Under the pieces are notes generated by a model, which worked only from the letters and a program-made list of their open reading frames with translations, was not told the origin of the DNA and searched no databases. This document shows, piece by piece, positions 33,313 to 41,887 of a stretch of 64,000 bases of DNA. A program made the position numbers and the translations under genes. This stretch comes from Isoptericola jiangsuensis (GTDB lineage: Bacteria; Actinomycetota; Actinomycetes; Actinomycetales; Cellulomonadaceae): NCBI RefSeq assembly GCF_002563715.1, contig NZ_PDJJ01000001.1, positions 3,162,001-3,226,000 of the forward strand, read 5' to 3'. Numbering within the stretch: the stretch's first letter is position 1; every line of letters starts with the position of its first letter.

Positions 33313-34158
33313 TCACTCGCCGCCGCGCAGGATGGCGATGAGGCGCAGCAGCTCCAGGTAGAGCCAGATGAGCGTGACCATGAGGCCGAACGCCGCCGAC
33401 CAGGCGTACTTGGCGGGGGCGCCGCCCTCGACGCCGCGCTTGATGGCGTCGAAGTCGACGATGAGGGACATCGACGCGAGCACGACGGCGACGAGGCCGA
33501 TGATGATGCCGAGCGTGCCGCCGCGCATGCCCCAGCCGTCGAGGACGCCGGTCCACACGAGGATCATGTTGACCAGCGAGAAGACGAGGTAGCCGACCAT
33601 GCCGATGAGCAGGAACCGCGTGAACTTGGGGGTGACGCGGACCTTGCCGGAGCTGAACAGGGCGAGCGCGGCACCGAACACGGAGAGCGTGGCGAGCACG
33701 GCCTGGAGCACGATGCCGTCGGACTGCGCCTCGTAGAACGCGGAGATGCCGCCGAGGAACGCACCCTGCGCGATCGAGTACAGGGTGATGAGCACCGGGC
33801 TCGGGTTCTTCTTGAAGGCGTTGACCAGGCCGAGCACGAGGCCGACGATCATGCCGCCGACCCACAGCATGGGCACGGTGTCGACGAGGGACCAGCTGAC
33901 GGCCGCCATGACGACGAGCAGGGCGAACTGCCCGGCGGTCTTCATGATGACGTCGGTGTACGTCAGGCGCTGGGTGTCGGCCGGCGTGGCCGACGGCGCC
34001 TCGTACATGTTCTGCAGCGACGCGGCGTCGGCAGCCTGGGCACCGTACTGCCCGTACTGGCCGTACTGCGCCGGGCGCGACGCCGTCGCCGTGCCACCGC
34101 GTGCGTCACGCCGCGGCTCGCCGAACACGTCGCTGTTCGAGAAGACGGGGTTGCTCAT
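33313..34158 (-). CDS. Bax inhibitor-1/YccA-family membrane protein
   Basis: 281 residues. Cytoplasmic N-terminus with Tyr/Gln/Gly repeats (QYGQYGQYG), then seven hydrophobic helices including FALLVVMAAVSWSLV, ITLYSIAQGAFLGGISAFYE and LGIIIGLVAVVLASMSLIVDFDAI with the conserved DFD near the C-terminus. Likely an ion-conducting stress protein; role in actinobacteria uncertain. AGGAGG precedes the ATG. Confidence 0.92.
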   Translation of the reverse strand: MSNPVFSNSDVFGEPRRDARGGTATASRPAQYGQYGQYGAQAADAASLQNMYEAPSATPADTQRLTYTDVIMKTAGQFALLVVMAAVSWSLVDTVPMLWVGGMIVGLVLGLVNAFKKNPSPVLITLYSIAQGAFLGGISAFYEAQSDGIVLQAVLATLSVFGAALALFSSGKVRVTPKFTRFLLIGMVGYLVFSLVNMILVWTGVLDGWGMRGGTLGIIIGLVAVVLASMSLIVDFDAIKRGVEGGAPAKYAWSAAFGLMVTLIWLYLELLRLIAILRGGE

Positions 34159-34302
34159 GAGCTCCTCCTGGTCGCGGCTGCCGGGTGTCCCCCGACGGGT
34201 CGTCGGGCGGGCAGAGCCGGGTCGCTGGCCGTGAATCCATCCTAGGCAACGCGCCGGGGGCGCGTCAGGTTCCCGGCGGGGCGAATCGCGGCGGGTCGGC
34301 AG

Positions 34303-34340
34303 GGTGCCGGTCCGGTGGCCGTGGCCGCCGGACCGGCACC
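34303..34340 (-). terminator. Terminator of the RND exporter gene
   Basis: 13-bp arms 34303-34315 and 34328-34340 (GGTGCCGGTCCGG and its complement) directly after the exporter stop. Confidence 0.65.
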
Positions 34341-34352
34341 TCCGGGGTCGCG

Positions 34353-37300
34353 TCAGCCGTCCACGCGGCTCGCCGCGCGGGCGGCCTCCCGGTCACGGCG
34401 CTCCACGTCGCGGGCCTCCTGCTTGGCGTCGCGGCGTGCCGCCCGCTTCGCGCGCCGGGCGGCCCGGCGGTCCTTGCGCCCCTCGACCAGCACGTACAGG
34501 GCGGGCAGGACGAGCAGCGTGAGCAGCGTGGACGACACGAGGCCGCCGATGACGACGAGCGCGAGCGGCTGCGAGATGAACGCCCCGCCGCCGGTGAGGC
34601 CGAGCGCCATGGGGGTGAGCGCGCCGATGGTGGCGAGCGCCGTCATGACGATGGGCCGCAGCCGCTTGCGGGCGCCCTCGCGCACCGCCTCGTCCAGGTC
34701 GCGCCCACGGACGCGGTACTGGTTGATGAGGTCGATGAGCACGATCGCGTTGGACACGACGATGCCGACGAGCATCAGCGCCCCGATGAGGGCGGCGACG
34801 CCGAGCGGGGTGTCCGTGACGAGCAGAGCGACGAGCGCGCCGGTGACGGACAGCGGCACCGAGACGAGCAGCAGCAGCGGCTGCACGAGCGACTTGAAGG
34901 TCGCGACCATGATCAGGTAGACGATCGCGATCGCCGCGAGCAGGGCGAGGCCGAGGTCGGCGAACGCCTCCTCCTGGTCGGCCGCGACACCGCCGACCTC
35001 GACGGACGCCCCGGCGGGCAGGTCGAGGCCGTCGACGGCGGTCGTGACCTCGGTCGACAGGGTGCCGATGTCCTGCGCGTCGGGGGTGATCGACACGGTC
35101 GCGGACCGCTCGCCGTCGACGCGGCTGATGGACGCCGGGGTGTCGACCTCCTCGACGGTCGCGACGTCCGTGAGCGGGACGAGGCCGGTGGCCGTGGGGA
35201 TCTCGACGTCCTCGATCTCGGCGACGGTGGCGGGTGCCTCGCCGGACACGACGACGACCTCGAGCGGGCCCTCGCCGAGGTCGACCTCGCCGATGGTCTG
35301 CTCGGGGTTCATCGTGCTGGCGACGATCCCGGCGACCTGCGTCTCGGTGAGCCCGACCTCGGCCGCGGCCTCCCGGTCGACCTGCACCTGGAGGATCGTG
35401 CGGGACGTGGCGAGGTCGTTGGCGACCTCCGCGACGCCGTCGAGGTCGGTGACGGCGGCCTGCACGGCGTCGGCGGCCGTGGCGAGGTCGTCGGTGTCGT
35501 GGGCGCGGACCACGAGGTCGATGGTGGTGGAGCCGAACCCGGAGTCGCCGCCGGCGACGGACACGGCGGTCGTGGGTGCGGTGTCCGCGAGCTCCTCCGC
35601 GGCGGCGCGGACCTCGTCCTGCACGGCGACGCCGTCGGCGTCCTCGTCCAGCGTGATCGAGAACGTCGCGGACGCCCCGCCCCCGCCGAAGAACGCGGCC
35701 TGGGCGGCGTCGGCGGTGCCGACGGTCGTCTGGATCGTCGCCACGCCGTCGACGGCGGCGAGCGCGTCCTCCATCTCGCGGGCGGCGTCGTCCTGCGCGG
35801 CCAGGGAGGCCTCGTCGGCGAACGTCTGCGTGACGGTGACGGTGTCCTGCCCGGAGTCGCCGATGAAGTTCGTCTCGAGGCGCGGCACGAGCGCGAGGGT
35901 GCCGGCCAGGATGGCGACGGCGACGAGCACGGTGATCCACGGGTGGCGCAGGGCCGTGCCGAGGCTGGGCACGTACGCGCGCTGCCACAGGCCGCGACGC
36001 TCCTTGGCCTCCGCGGCCTCGCGGATCGACGCCCCGCCGTCGGTGGCCTCGGCGGCGCCCTTCGGCGGCTTGACGAACCAGTAGGCGAGCACCGGGACGA
36101 TGGTGAGCGCCACGAGCAGGGAGGCGAGCATCGCGATGGCGACCGTGAACGCGAACGGCCGGAACAGCTCGCCCGTCATGCCGGACACCAGGCCGAGCGG
36201 GAGGAACACCGCGACGGTGCAGATCGTGGACGCCGCGATGGCGCCGCCGACCTCGCGCACGGCCGTGAGGATCGCCTCCGACTTGTCCTCGCCGTACGAC
36301 AGGTGCCGCTTGATGTTCTCGATGACGACGATCGCGTCGTCGACGACGCGGCCGATGGAGATGGTGAGCGCGGCGAGCGTGAGGATGTTGAGGGTGTAGC
36401 CCGTCGTCTGCATGACGAGGAACGCCGTGGCGAGCGACAGCGGGATGGACACCGCGGACACGGCGGTGGCCCGCACGGACAGCAGGAACACCAGGATGAT
36501 GAGGATGGCGAAGACGAGGCCGAGCCCGCCCTCGGTGGCGAGACCCTCGATGGACTCCTCGATGAACGGCGCCTGGTCGAACACGACGGCGGTCGTGACG
36601 CCGGCCTCCTCCAGCACGTCGGCGTTGTCCGCGATGGCGTCCTGCACGGCGTGCGACACGTCGACGGTGTTGCCCTGGGGGGTCTTGGTGATGGCGACGC
36701 CGAGGGACGGCTCGCCGTCGAGGCGCGAGTAGGACGTCGCCTCGGTGGGCTCGACGGTGATGTCAGCGACGTCGCCGAGGCGCACCGGCTCGGGCAGCGC
36801 GGGCGGCGCGTTCGCGTCGGGCAGGCCGGTGACGTCCGAGCCCTGGCCGCCGTCGGTGGACGGCGTGGTGCCGGCGGTGCCGCCGGTCGCGGCCTGGTCG
36901 CCCGCGCCGTCGGGGACGGTCGCACCGGTGTCGGTGCCGCCGGTCGTCCCGGCGCCGTCGGACGACCCGGTGGTGGCGGTGGCGCTCGGGACGAGCGGGA
37001 CGTCCTCCAGCTCCTCGACGCTCGCGAGGCGGGTGCCGGCCTGGAGCGAGTAGGTGGCGCCGTCCTCGGTGACGGTGCCGGCGGGCAGCACGACGCCGTG
37101 GTCGGCGAGGACGTCGGTGACCTGCGTGAGCGTCAGACCCTGCTCCGCCAGCTCGTCGGTGTCGACGTCGACGCGCACCTGGTCCGCGACGGCGCCGGTG
37201 ACGGCGACGGAACGGACGTCGTCGACCTCCTCCAGGGCGGGCACGAGGACGGTCTCGATCTCGTCCGCCAGCGCGGCGAGGTCGTCCCCGCCGGACGCGG

Positions 37301-37724
37301 CGATCTGGATGACGGGGAGGTCGTCGAGGGAGCCGGTGATGACCTGCGGCTCGACGTCGTCGGGGAGCTGTCCCTGGACGCGCGTCACCGCGGTGGTGAG
37401 GCGCTGGGTGGCGGCGTCCATGTCGGTGCCGTAGGTGAACTCGACCATGGTGGTCGACACCCCGGTGGACGCGGTCGAGCTGATGGACTCGATGCCCTCG
37501 ACGCCCTGGGCGGCGGCCTCGAGGGTCTCGGTGACGTCCTGCTCGACGACCTCGGGGGACGCGCCGGGGTAGGTCGCCAGGACGACGCCGGCGGGGAGCT
37601 CGAGGGACGGGATGAGCTCCTGCTTGAGGGAGGTCAGGCTCAGTGCGCCGAAGGCGAAGATCGCGACCGTGACCAGGGCGACCAGGGCACGGTTCGCCAG
37701 GGACAGGCGGGCAAGGCGGAACAC
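34353..37724 (-). CDS. RND-family efflux permease (HAE1 type)
   Basis: 1123 residues with twelve membrane helices in the RND 1+5+1+5 pattern and two large extracytoplasmic loops. Landmarks: NRALVALVTVAIFAFGALSL at the N-terminus, IGRVVDDAIVVIENIKRHL with the charged residues of the proton path, and a second half ending GVAALIGALMLVGIVVSNAIVLID. A Ser/Thr/Gly linker (around residue 270) replaces part of the first loop. No adaptor or outer-membrane gene is adjacent, as expected in a Gram-positive. GTG 37724 has GGAG five bases upstream; GTG 37730 is the alternative. Confidence 0.92.
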   Translation of the reverse strand: MFRLARLSLANRALVALVTVAIFAFGALSLTSLKQELIPSLELPAGVVLATYPGASPEVVEQDVTETLEAAAQGVEGIESISSTASTGVSTTMVEFTYGTDMDAATQRLTTAVTRVQGQLPDDVEPQVITGSLDDLPVIQIAASGGDDLAALADEIETVLVPALEEVDDVRSVAVTGAVADQVRVDVDTDELAEQGLTLTQVTDVLADHGVVLPAGTVTEDGATYSLQAGTRLASVEELEDVPLVPSATATTGSSDGAGTTGGTDTGATVPDGAGDQAATGGTAGTTPSTDGGQGSDVTGLPDANAPPALPEPVRLGDVADITVEPTEATSYSRLDGEPSLGVAITKTPQGNTVDVSHAVQDAIADNADVLEEAGVTTAVVFDQAPFIEESIEGLATEGGLGLVFAILIILVFLLSVRATAVSAVSIPLSLATAFLVMQTTGYTLNILTLAALTISIGRVVDDAIVVIENIKRHLSYGEDKSEAILTAVREVGGAIAASTICTVAVFLPLGLVSGMTGELFRPFAFTVAIAMLASLLVALTIVPVLAYWFVKPPKGAAEATDGGASIREAAEAKERRGLWQRAYVPSLGTALRHPWITVLVAVAILAGTLALVPRLETNFIGDSGQDTVTVTQTFADEASLAAQDDAAREMEDALAAVDGVATIQTTVGTADAAQAAFFGGGGASATFSITLDEDADGVAVQDEVRAAAEELADTAPTTAVSVAGGDSGFGSTTIDLVVRAHDTDDLATAADAVQAAVTDLDGVAEVANDLATSRTILQVQVDREAAAEVGLTETQVAGIVASTMNPEQTIGEVDLGEGPLEVVVVSGEAPATVAEIEDVEIPTATGLVPLTDVATVEEVDTPASISRVDGERSATVSITPDAQDIGTLSTEVTTAVDGLDLPAGASVEVGGVAADQEEAFADLGLALLAAIAIVYLIMVATFKSLVQPLLLLVSVPLSVTGALVALLVTDTPLGVAALIGALMLVGIVVSNAIVLIDLINQYRVRGRDLDEAVREGARKRLRPIVMTALATIGALTPMALGLTGGGAFISQPLALVVIGGLVSSTLLTLLVLPALYVLVEGRKDRRAARRAKRAARRDAKQEARDVERRDREAARAASRVDG

Positions 37725-37864
37725 GCTCACTCCAGGGGGGTGGGAGGTGCACGACGGCTCAGTCGTACGGGGTGCACAACGGAGCCTACGTGGCTCCGGT
37801 TCCCGCAGGCGACGACGTGGTGCCGCCCTGCCCGGCGGACGGGCGGGAACCCGGTCGCGACCAG

Positions 37865-37896
37865 TTGCAAAGAAACGCTTGCAAAGAGTTCTTTGC
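37865..37896. promoter_or_regulatory. Palindromic operator and half-site
   Basis: GCAAAGAGTTCTTTGC (37881-37896) is a perfect palindrome; TTGCAAAGA occurs at 37865-37873 and again at 37879-37887 as direct repeats. It stands 50 bp before the 89-aa gene and winged-HTH regulator, with the RND gene divergent, so it may control both directions. Confidence 0.55.
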
Positions 37897-37946
37897 GGTT
37901 CTATCGTGGTGCTCACCAGCCACCACCACCGCCCGAGGAGCCCGCC

Positions 37947-38216
37947 ATGATCGCCCTGACCAGCCCGTCGCTCCCCCGCACCGCCGCCCCGAGCACCCGC
38001 ACCCCGCACCACCCCGGTGCCGCCGCCCGCGCCCTCGACACCACCGGGCGCCTGCTCGTCGTGGCCGCCGCCCGCCTCGCGACGGCGACCGCCGCCCGGG
38101 ACGAGCGCCGTGCCCGCCGCGCCGCCACCACCACAGCCCGCTCGGAGCAGCTCCGCACCGCGGACGAGCTGCGCCGCGACAACGCCGCCCAGGTCCACCC
38201 GCTCGGCCTGCGGTGA
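37947..38216 (+). CDS. Small basic protein of unknown function
   Basis: 89 residues (MIALTSPSLPRTAAPSTRTPHHPGAA...ALDTTGRLLVVAAARLATATAARDERRARRAATT...), with one moderately hydrophobic helix and an Arg-rich helix. GAGGAG precedes the ATG. Located between an operator-like palindrome and the winged-HTH gene, 25 bp upstream of the latter, so probably co-transcribed. Similar small Arg/Ala-rich proteins are frequent in Micrococcales and have no assigned role. Confidence 0.65.
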   Translation: MIALTSPSLPRTAAPSTRTPHHPGAAARALDTTGRLLVVAAARLATATAARDERRARRAATTTARSEQLRTADELRRDNAAQVHPLGLR

Positions 38217-38241
38217 GCGGGTGGACGAGTACGGTCGGGGC

Positions 38242-38898
38242 ATGAGCGACACGCCCGCACCGGTCGAGGCCCCCGCACCGGCGGAAGGCTCCGCACCGCA
38301 CACCGGGACCACCCGCCAGCCGCTCGGCCCGGAACGCCTCAAGGCGCTCTCCCACCCGCTGCGCCTGCGCATCCTCGACCTGCTCCAGCGGCACGGTTCG
38401 CTCACGGCGAGCGGCCTGGCCGAGCTCGTCGGGGAGTCGAGCGGCTCGACCAGCTACCACCTGCGCCAGCTCGAGCGGCACGGGTTCGTGCGGGAGGTCG
38501 AGGGCAAGGGCACCGCGCGCGAGCGCTGGTGGGAGACGGCGCCCGGGGGGTACTCGATCTCGTCGGACCCCGACGACGACCTCGGGACCCGGTCGGCGAA
38601 GTCGCTCGTCAACGGCGAGCTGGAGCGCGCCCGCCAGGCCAAGATCTGGCGGCTGCTCGACGTCATGGAGCAGGGACCGGGCGCCGACCCGCGCTACGAC
38701 GCCTGGAAGGACGCCACCACCCTGAGCACGATCTCGCTCTGGGCGACGCCCGAGCAGCTGGCCGGCGTCGTCGAGCAGCTCCAGGAGCTCCTGGAGACCG
38801 CCACCGAGACGCTGCGCGGCCAGGAGGGCGTCGAGGGCGCCGCCCCGGTGCAGATCCACTTCAACGCGTTCCCCGTGTTCGGGGACGACGCCGTCTGA
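38242..38898 (+). CDS. ArsR-like winged-helix transcriptional regulator
   Basis: 218 residues. HTH: RLKALSHPLRLRILDLLQRHGSLTASGLAELVGESSGSTSYHLRQLERHGFVRE, followed by the wing with GTARERWWE and a ~120-residue C-terminal helical domain ending QIHFNAFPVF. No metal-binding Cys motif in the HTH, so it is not a classical metal sensor. Presumably binds the palindrome at 37881. Confidence 0.9.
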   Translation: MSDTPAPVEAPAPAEGSAPHTGTTRQPLGPERLKALSHPLRLRILDLLQRHGSLTASGLAELVGESSGSTSYHLRQLERHGFVREVEGKGTARERWWETAPGGYSISSDPDDDLGTRSAKSLVNGELERARQAKIWRLLDVMEQGPGADPRYDAWKDATTLSTISLWATPEQLAGVVEQLQELLETATETLRGQEGVEGAAPVQIHFNAFPVFGDDAV

Positions 38899-38918
38899 GC
38901 GCCCCGCGGGGCACCCCT

Positions 38919-38948
38919 TCTGCCGGTGGCGGATCCGCCCGGGGCAGA
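38919..38948. promoter_or_regulatory. Two tandem PopR boxes upstream of the clpP pair
   Basis: TCTGCC-GGT-GGCGGA (38919-38933) and TCCGCC-CGG-GGCAGA (38934-38948) abut and together form a larger dyad. Streptomyces PopR is reported to bind TCTGCC-N3-GGCAGA upstream of clpP3; each box here differs from that at one position. They lie ~40 bp before the first clpP. Confidence 0.65.
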
Positions 38949-38989
38949 GCAGGCTTCCGGCCCGGGCGCGAGCGGCGGACGGTGGAGCC

Positions 38990-39601
38990 ATGAACGCACC
39001 CGCACCCCCCACCCCGTCCACCCTCGACGACCAGCTCGCCGCCCGTCTCCTGCACCAGCGCATCGTCGTCCTCGGCCAGGAGGTCGACGACGCCGTCGCG
39101 AACCGCGTCTGCGCCCAGCTCCTGTGGCTGTCCGCGGAGGACCCGACCGCCGACGTCGCCCTCTGGATCAACTCGCCCGGCGGCTCGGTCAGCGCCGGGC
39201 TCGGCGTCCACGACACGATGCGGCTGCTGCCGAACGACGTCGTCACCGTCGGCTTCGGCTTCGCCGCCAGCATGGGCCAGTTCCTCCTGACCGCCGGCAC
39301 GAGGGGCAAGCGCTACGCCCTGCCCCACACCCGCGTGATGATGCACCAGCCGTCCGCCGGCATCGGCGGGACGGCCGTCGACATCGCGATCCAGGCGGAG
39401 AACCTCGAGCACACCAAGCGCCTCGTGCACGAGTTGACCGCGAAGCACACCGGCCGCACCGTGGAGCAGGTCGCGGCCGACAGCGACCGCGACCGCTGGT
39501 TCACGGCCGCCGAGGCGCGCGAGTACGGGCTGATCGACCACGTCGTGGAGCACGTCGACGACGTCCGTCCCGCCGCCCCCGGCCGGAAGGCGGGCCTGTG
39601 A
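38990..39601 (+). CDS. clpP: ATP-dependent Clp protease proteolytic subunit (ClpP3-like)
   Basis: 203 residues. Catalytic triad Ser94 ([13 protein letters not shown]), His119 (MMHQPSAG) and Asp168 (DRDRW). Part of a two-gene clpP operon without clpX, controlled by a PopR-type regulator: the arrangement of Streptomyces clpP3-clpP4, a second ClpP pair used when ClpP1/P2 is impaired. Assignment to ClpP3 rests on context. The stop overlaps the next ATG (TGATG). Confidence 0.92.
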   Translation: MNAPAPPTPSTLDDQLAARLLHQRIVVLGQEVDDAVANRVCAQLLWLSAEDPTADVALWINSPGGSVSAGLGVHDTMRLLPNDVVTVGFGFAASMGQFLLTAGTRGKRYALPHTRVMMHQPSAGIGGTAVDIAIQAENLEHTKRLVHELTAKHTGRTVEQVAADSDRDRWFTAAEAREYGLIDHVVEHVDDVRPAAPGRKAGL

Positions 39602-40206
39602 TGACCGGCTACACCGTCCCCCACGTCGTCGAGCGGACCCCGCTCGGCGAGCGCTACGCCGACGTCTTCAGCCGCCTGCTGCGCGAACGCATCGTCTTCC
39701 TCGGCACGGAGGTCGACGACGGCGTCGCGAACGTCGTCATGGCCCAACTGCTGCACCTGGAGTCGGAGTCGCCCGACCAGGACGTCCACCTGTACATCAA
39801 CTCCCCCGGCGGCTCCGCGACCGCGATGACCGCGATCTACGACACGATGCAGTTCGTGCGGTGCGACGTCACGACGACCTGCATGGGTCAGGCGGCGTCC
39901 GCCGCGGCGGTGCTGCTCGCCGCCGGGACGCCGGGCAAGCGGACGATGCTGGAGCACTCCCGGGTGCTGCTGCACCAACCGTCCGCCGAGGGGCGCGGCA
40001 CCGTCTCCGACCTCGCCATCCAGGCCCGCGAGGTGCTGCGGCTGCGCGCCGAGACCGAGCAGGTCCTGGCCCGCCACACCGGCCGGTCGGTCGACCAGCT
40101 CCGGGCGGACACCGACCGCGACCTCGTGCTGACGGCCCGCGAGGCCGTCGACTACGGGATCGCGGACACCGTGGTGACGTCGCGCAAGCTCACCGCCGCG
40201 GCCTGA
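39601..40206 (+). CDS. clpP: ATP-dependent Clp protease proteolytic subunit (ClpP4-like)
   Basis: 201 residues with triad Ser100 ([13 protein letters not shown]), His125 (LLHQPSAEG) and Asp174 (TDRDL). Translationally coupled to the upstream clpP by TGATG. The two subunits probably form a mixed tetradecamer that works with an unlinked ClpX or ClpC ATPase. Confidence 0.92.
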   Translation: MTGYTVPHVVERTPLGERYADVFSRLLRERIVFLGTEVDDGVANVVMAQLLHLESESPDQDVHLYINSPGGSATAMTAIYDTMQFVRCDVTTTCMGQAASAAAVLLAAGTPGKRTMLEHSRVLLHQPSAEGRGTVSDLAIQAREVLRLRAETEQVLARHTGRSVDQLRADTDRDLVLTAREAVDYGIADTVVTSRKLTAAA

Positions 40207-40274
40207 CGGGCGCGCCCGGCGCCGCCCCCACCGGGTGCCGCCGGGCCGTCGGTGCTCCGGCGCTCGTCACCCGG

Positions 40275-40327
40275 GGTGCGGCGCCCGCGGTGCGGCGCCT
40301 GCGGTGCGGCGTCCGGGGTGCGGCGTC
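40275..40327. repeat. 14-bp GC-rich tandem repeat
   Basis: Four units of GGTGCGGCGYCYGS (40275, 40289, 40303, 40317), the last one partial and running into the popR stop. Located between the convergent clpP and popR genes; probably a simple replication-slippage repeat. Confidence 0.6.
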
Positions 40328-40739
40328 AGGCCGCGAGCAGCACGGTCCCGTCCACGGGCCGGGCCGGCGCGGGGCCGGTCCGCAGGGTGCGCACCGGGGA
40401 CGCCGTGGAGGTCAGGACCCGCACCCCGCGCCGGTCCGCGTGCGTCGTCGCCGCCAGGGCGTCGTGCGCCTGGGCGACGAGGTCGACGAGGCGGATGCCG
40501 AGCGCGCCGCACACCGCGGCGAGCATCTCCGACGACGCCTCCTTGCGGCCGCGCTCGACCTCCGACAGGTACGCGGTGGACATGCGCGCGGTCGCCGCGA
40601 CCTCCTGGAGCGTCCGGCCCTGCGCGAGCCGCGCCCGGCGCAGGATGCCGCCCACGAGGTGGCGCAGCAGGGGCTCGCGCGCGCCCCGGGCCGCCCCGGG
40701 CGCACCGGGCTCGGCGGGGGTCGTCGTCACCGGCGTCAT
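40326..40739 (-). CDS. popR: PopR/ClgR-type XRE regulator of the clpP pair
   Basis: 137 residues. HTH of XRE type: GRTLQEVAATARMSTAYLSEVERGRKEASSEMLAAVCGALG, very close to ClgR/PopR. The C-terminus ends VLLAA, resembling the ssrA-tag end and the Ala-Ala ends through which Streptomyces PopR and ClgR are degraded by ClpP. Matching operators lie upstream of this gene and of the clpP operon. The same features would fit ClgR; PopR is preferred because of the operator sequence and the clpP3-clpP4-like neighbours. Confidence 0.78.
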   Translation of the reverse strand: MTPVTTTPAEPGAPGAARGAREPLLRHLVGGILRRARLAQGRTLQEVAATARMSTAYLSEVERGRKEASSEMLAAVCGALGIRLVDLVAQAHDALAATTHADRRGVRVLTSTASPVRTLRTGPAPARPVDGTVLLAA

Positions 40740-40794
40740 GGGCTCGACGCTACCCCCGGGGCTCGCGGCACGGACGGGCGTCGCGCCCCGGCCG

Positions 40795-41817
40795 TCACCG
40801 TTCTGCTACGGGCAGAAGCCGGCCGTCCGGGTCCCGGTGCCCCGGCGCGGCGGCGGCCCCGGCGGGCGACACCGGCTCCGCGGGCCCGCGCCCGGCGGTC
40901 CCGGGCGCTGTGGTGCCCGGCACGGCGGTCCCGGCGGGTCCGGGCCGGGCGGTGCGCGCGGGGCGGCTGCCCCACAGCACACCGCCGACGACGAGCAGCG
41001 CGCCCGCGAGCTCGCCGGGCGTGACCTCCTCGCCGAGCACGAGCCAGGCCGAGCTCATCCCCACGACGGGCACCAGCATGGAGAACGGGGCGACCACCCC
41101 GGCGGGGTGCCGGGCCATGAGCCACGTCCACAGCCCCGACCCGGCCACCGTGCCGAGCAGCACCGTGTACGCGAGGCCGACGACGGCCCACCACGCGGCG
41201 GCGTCGTCGTAGGTGGTCAGCGAGGTCCAGATGGCGTCGCGACCCTCGACGACCCACGACACGGCGAGCATGGGCAGCGGCGGCACGACGGACATCCACA
41301 GCACGAGGTGCAGGGGGCTGCGGGGCTTCGCGAGACGGTTGCTGACGTTGCCGATCGCCCAGCCGAACGCCCCGGCGAGGGTGAGGAGGAACGGCAGGAG
41401 CGCCGCGTTCTCGGCCCGCTGCCAGCCGACGGCCGTCAGCCCCGCCACCGCGACGAGGATGCCGACGACCTGCCGTCCCGACACACGCTCGCGCAGGAAC
41501 ACCGCGCCGAGCACCACCGTGAACGGACCCGACATCTGGAGGACCAGCGAGGCGAGGCCGGCCGGCATGCCCGCGGCCATGCCCCAGTAGAGGAACGCGA
41601 ACTGGAGCACGCCGAACCCGAGCCCGTAGCCGACGAGCCAGCGCACGGGCACCCCGGGCCACGGGACGAGGAGGACGGTGGGGACGGCGAGGACGGCGAA
41701 CCGCAGCGCGACGAGGAACATCGGCGGGTAGTGCGCGAGCGAGGCGTCGATGGCGAGGAAGTTCAGGCCCCACAGCAGGGCGACGACGACGGCGAGGAGA
41801 CGGTGACGGGTGGGCAC
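40795..41817 (-). CDS. EamA/DMT-family transporter
   Basis: 340 residues from GTG 41817, ten hydrophobic helices in two EamA halves (VVALLWGLNFLAI..., FGWAIGNVSNRLAK..., FSMLVPVVGMSSAWLVLGEEVTPGELAGALLVVGGVLW). Pro/Gly/Ala-rich C-terminal tail of ~40 residues. Its 3' end overlaps the PopR box at 40802. Divergent from a LysR regulator 70 bp away. Confidence 0.92.
   Translation of the reverse strand: MPTRHRLLAVVVALLWGLNFLAIDASLAHYPPMFLVALRFAVLAVPTVLLVPWPGVPVRWLVGYGLGFGVLQFAFLYWGMAAGMPAGLASLVLQMSGPFTVVLGAVFLRERVSGRQVVGILVAVAGLTAVGWQRAENAALLPFLLTLAGAFGWAIGNVSNRLAKPRSPLHLVLWMSVVPPLPMLAVSWVVEGRDAIWTSLTTYDDAAAWWAVVGLAYTVLLGTVAGSGLWTWLMARHPAGVVAPFSMLVPVVGMSSAWLVLGEEVTPGELAGALLVVGGVLWGSRPARTARPGPAGTAVPGTTAPGTAGRGPAEPVSPAGAAAAPGHRDPDGRLLPVAER
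40802..40816. promoter_or_regulatory. PopR box upstream of popR
   Basis: TCTGCT-ACG-GGCAGA, inside the larger palindrome TTCTGC-N5-GCAGAA, 63 bp before the popR start. One mismatch to TCTGCC-N3-GGCAGA. It lies within the last codons of the EamA gene, which does not reduce its likelihood but limits sequence drift. Confidence 0.65.
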
Positions 41818-41887
41818 ACGGCCATCGTCACCGGCAGGTCGATGAAGGACAAGCAACCATTCCTGAACCTCTCGGTAGGCTGCCTTC

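Noticed and set aside
34185-38216. 1343-residue open frame antisense to the RND exporter
   Set aside because: It is a GC-bias shadow: Gly/Arg/Asp-rich with no recognisable domain, opposite a well-defined RND permease. Only its last 89 codons (from 37947) lie outside the exporter and form a separate small gene with its own ribosome site.
40795-40820. Rejecting the PopR box at 40802 because it is inside a coding region
   Set aside because: Considered, but the match to the box and its position before popR outweigh this; it is kept as a feature at moderate confidence.
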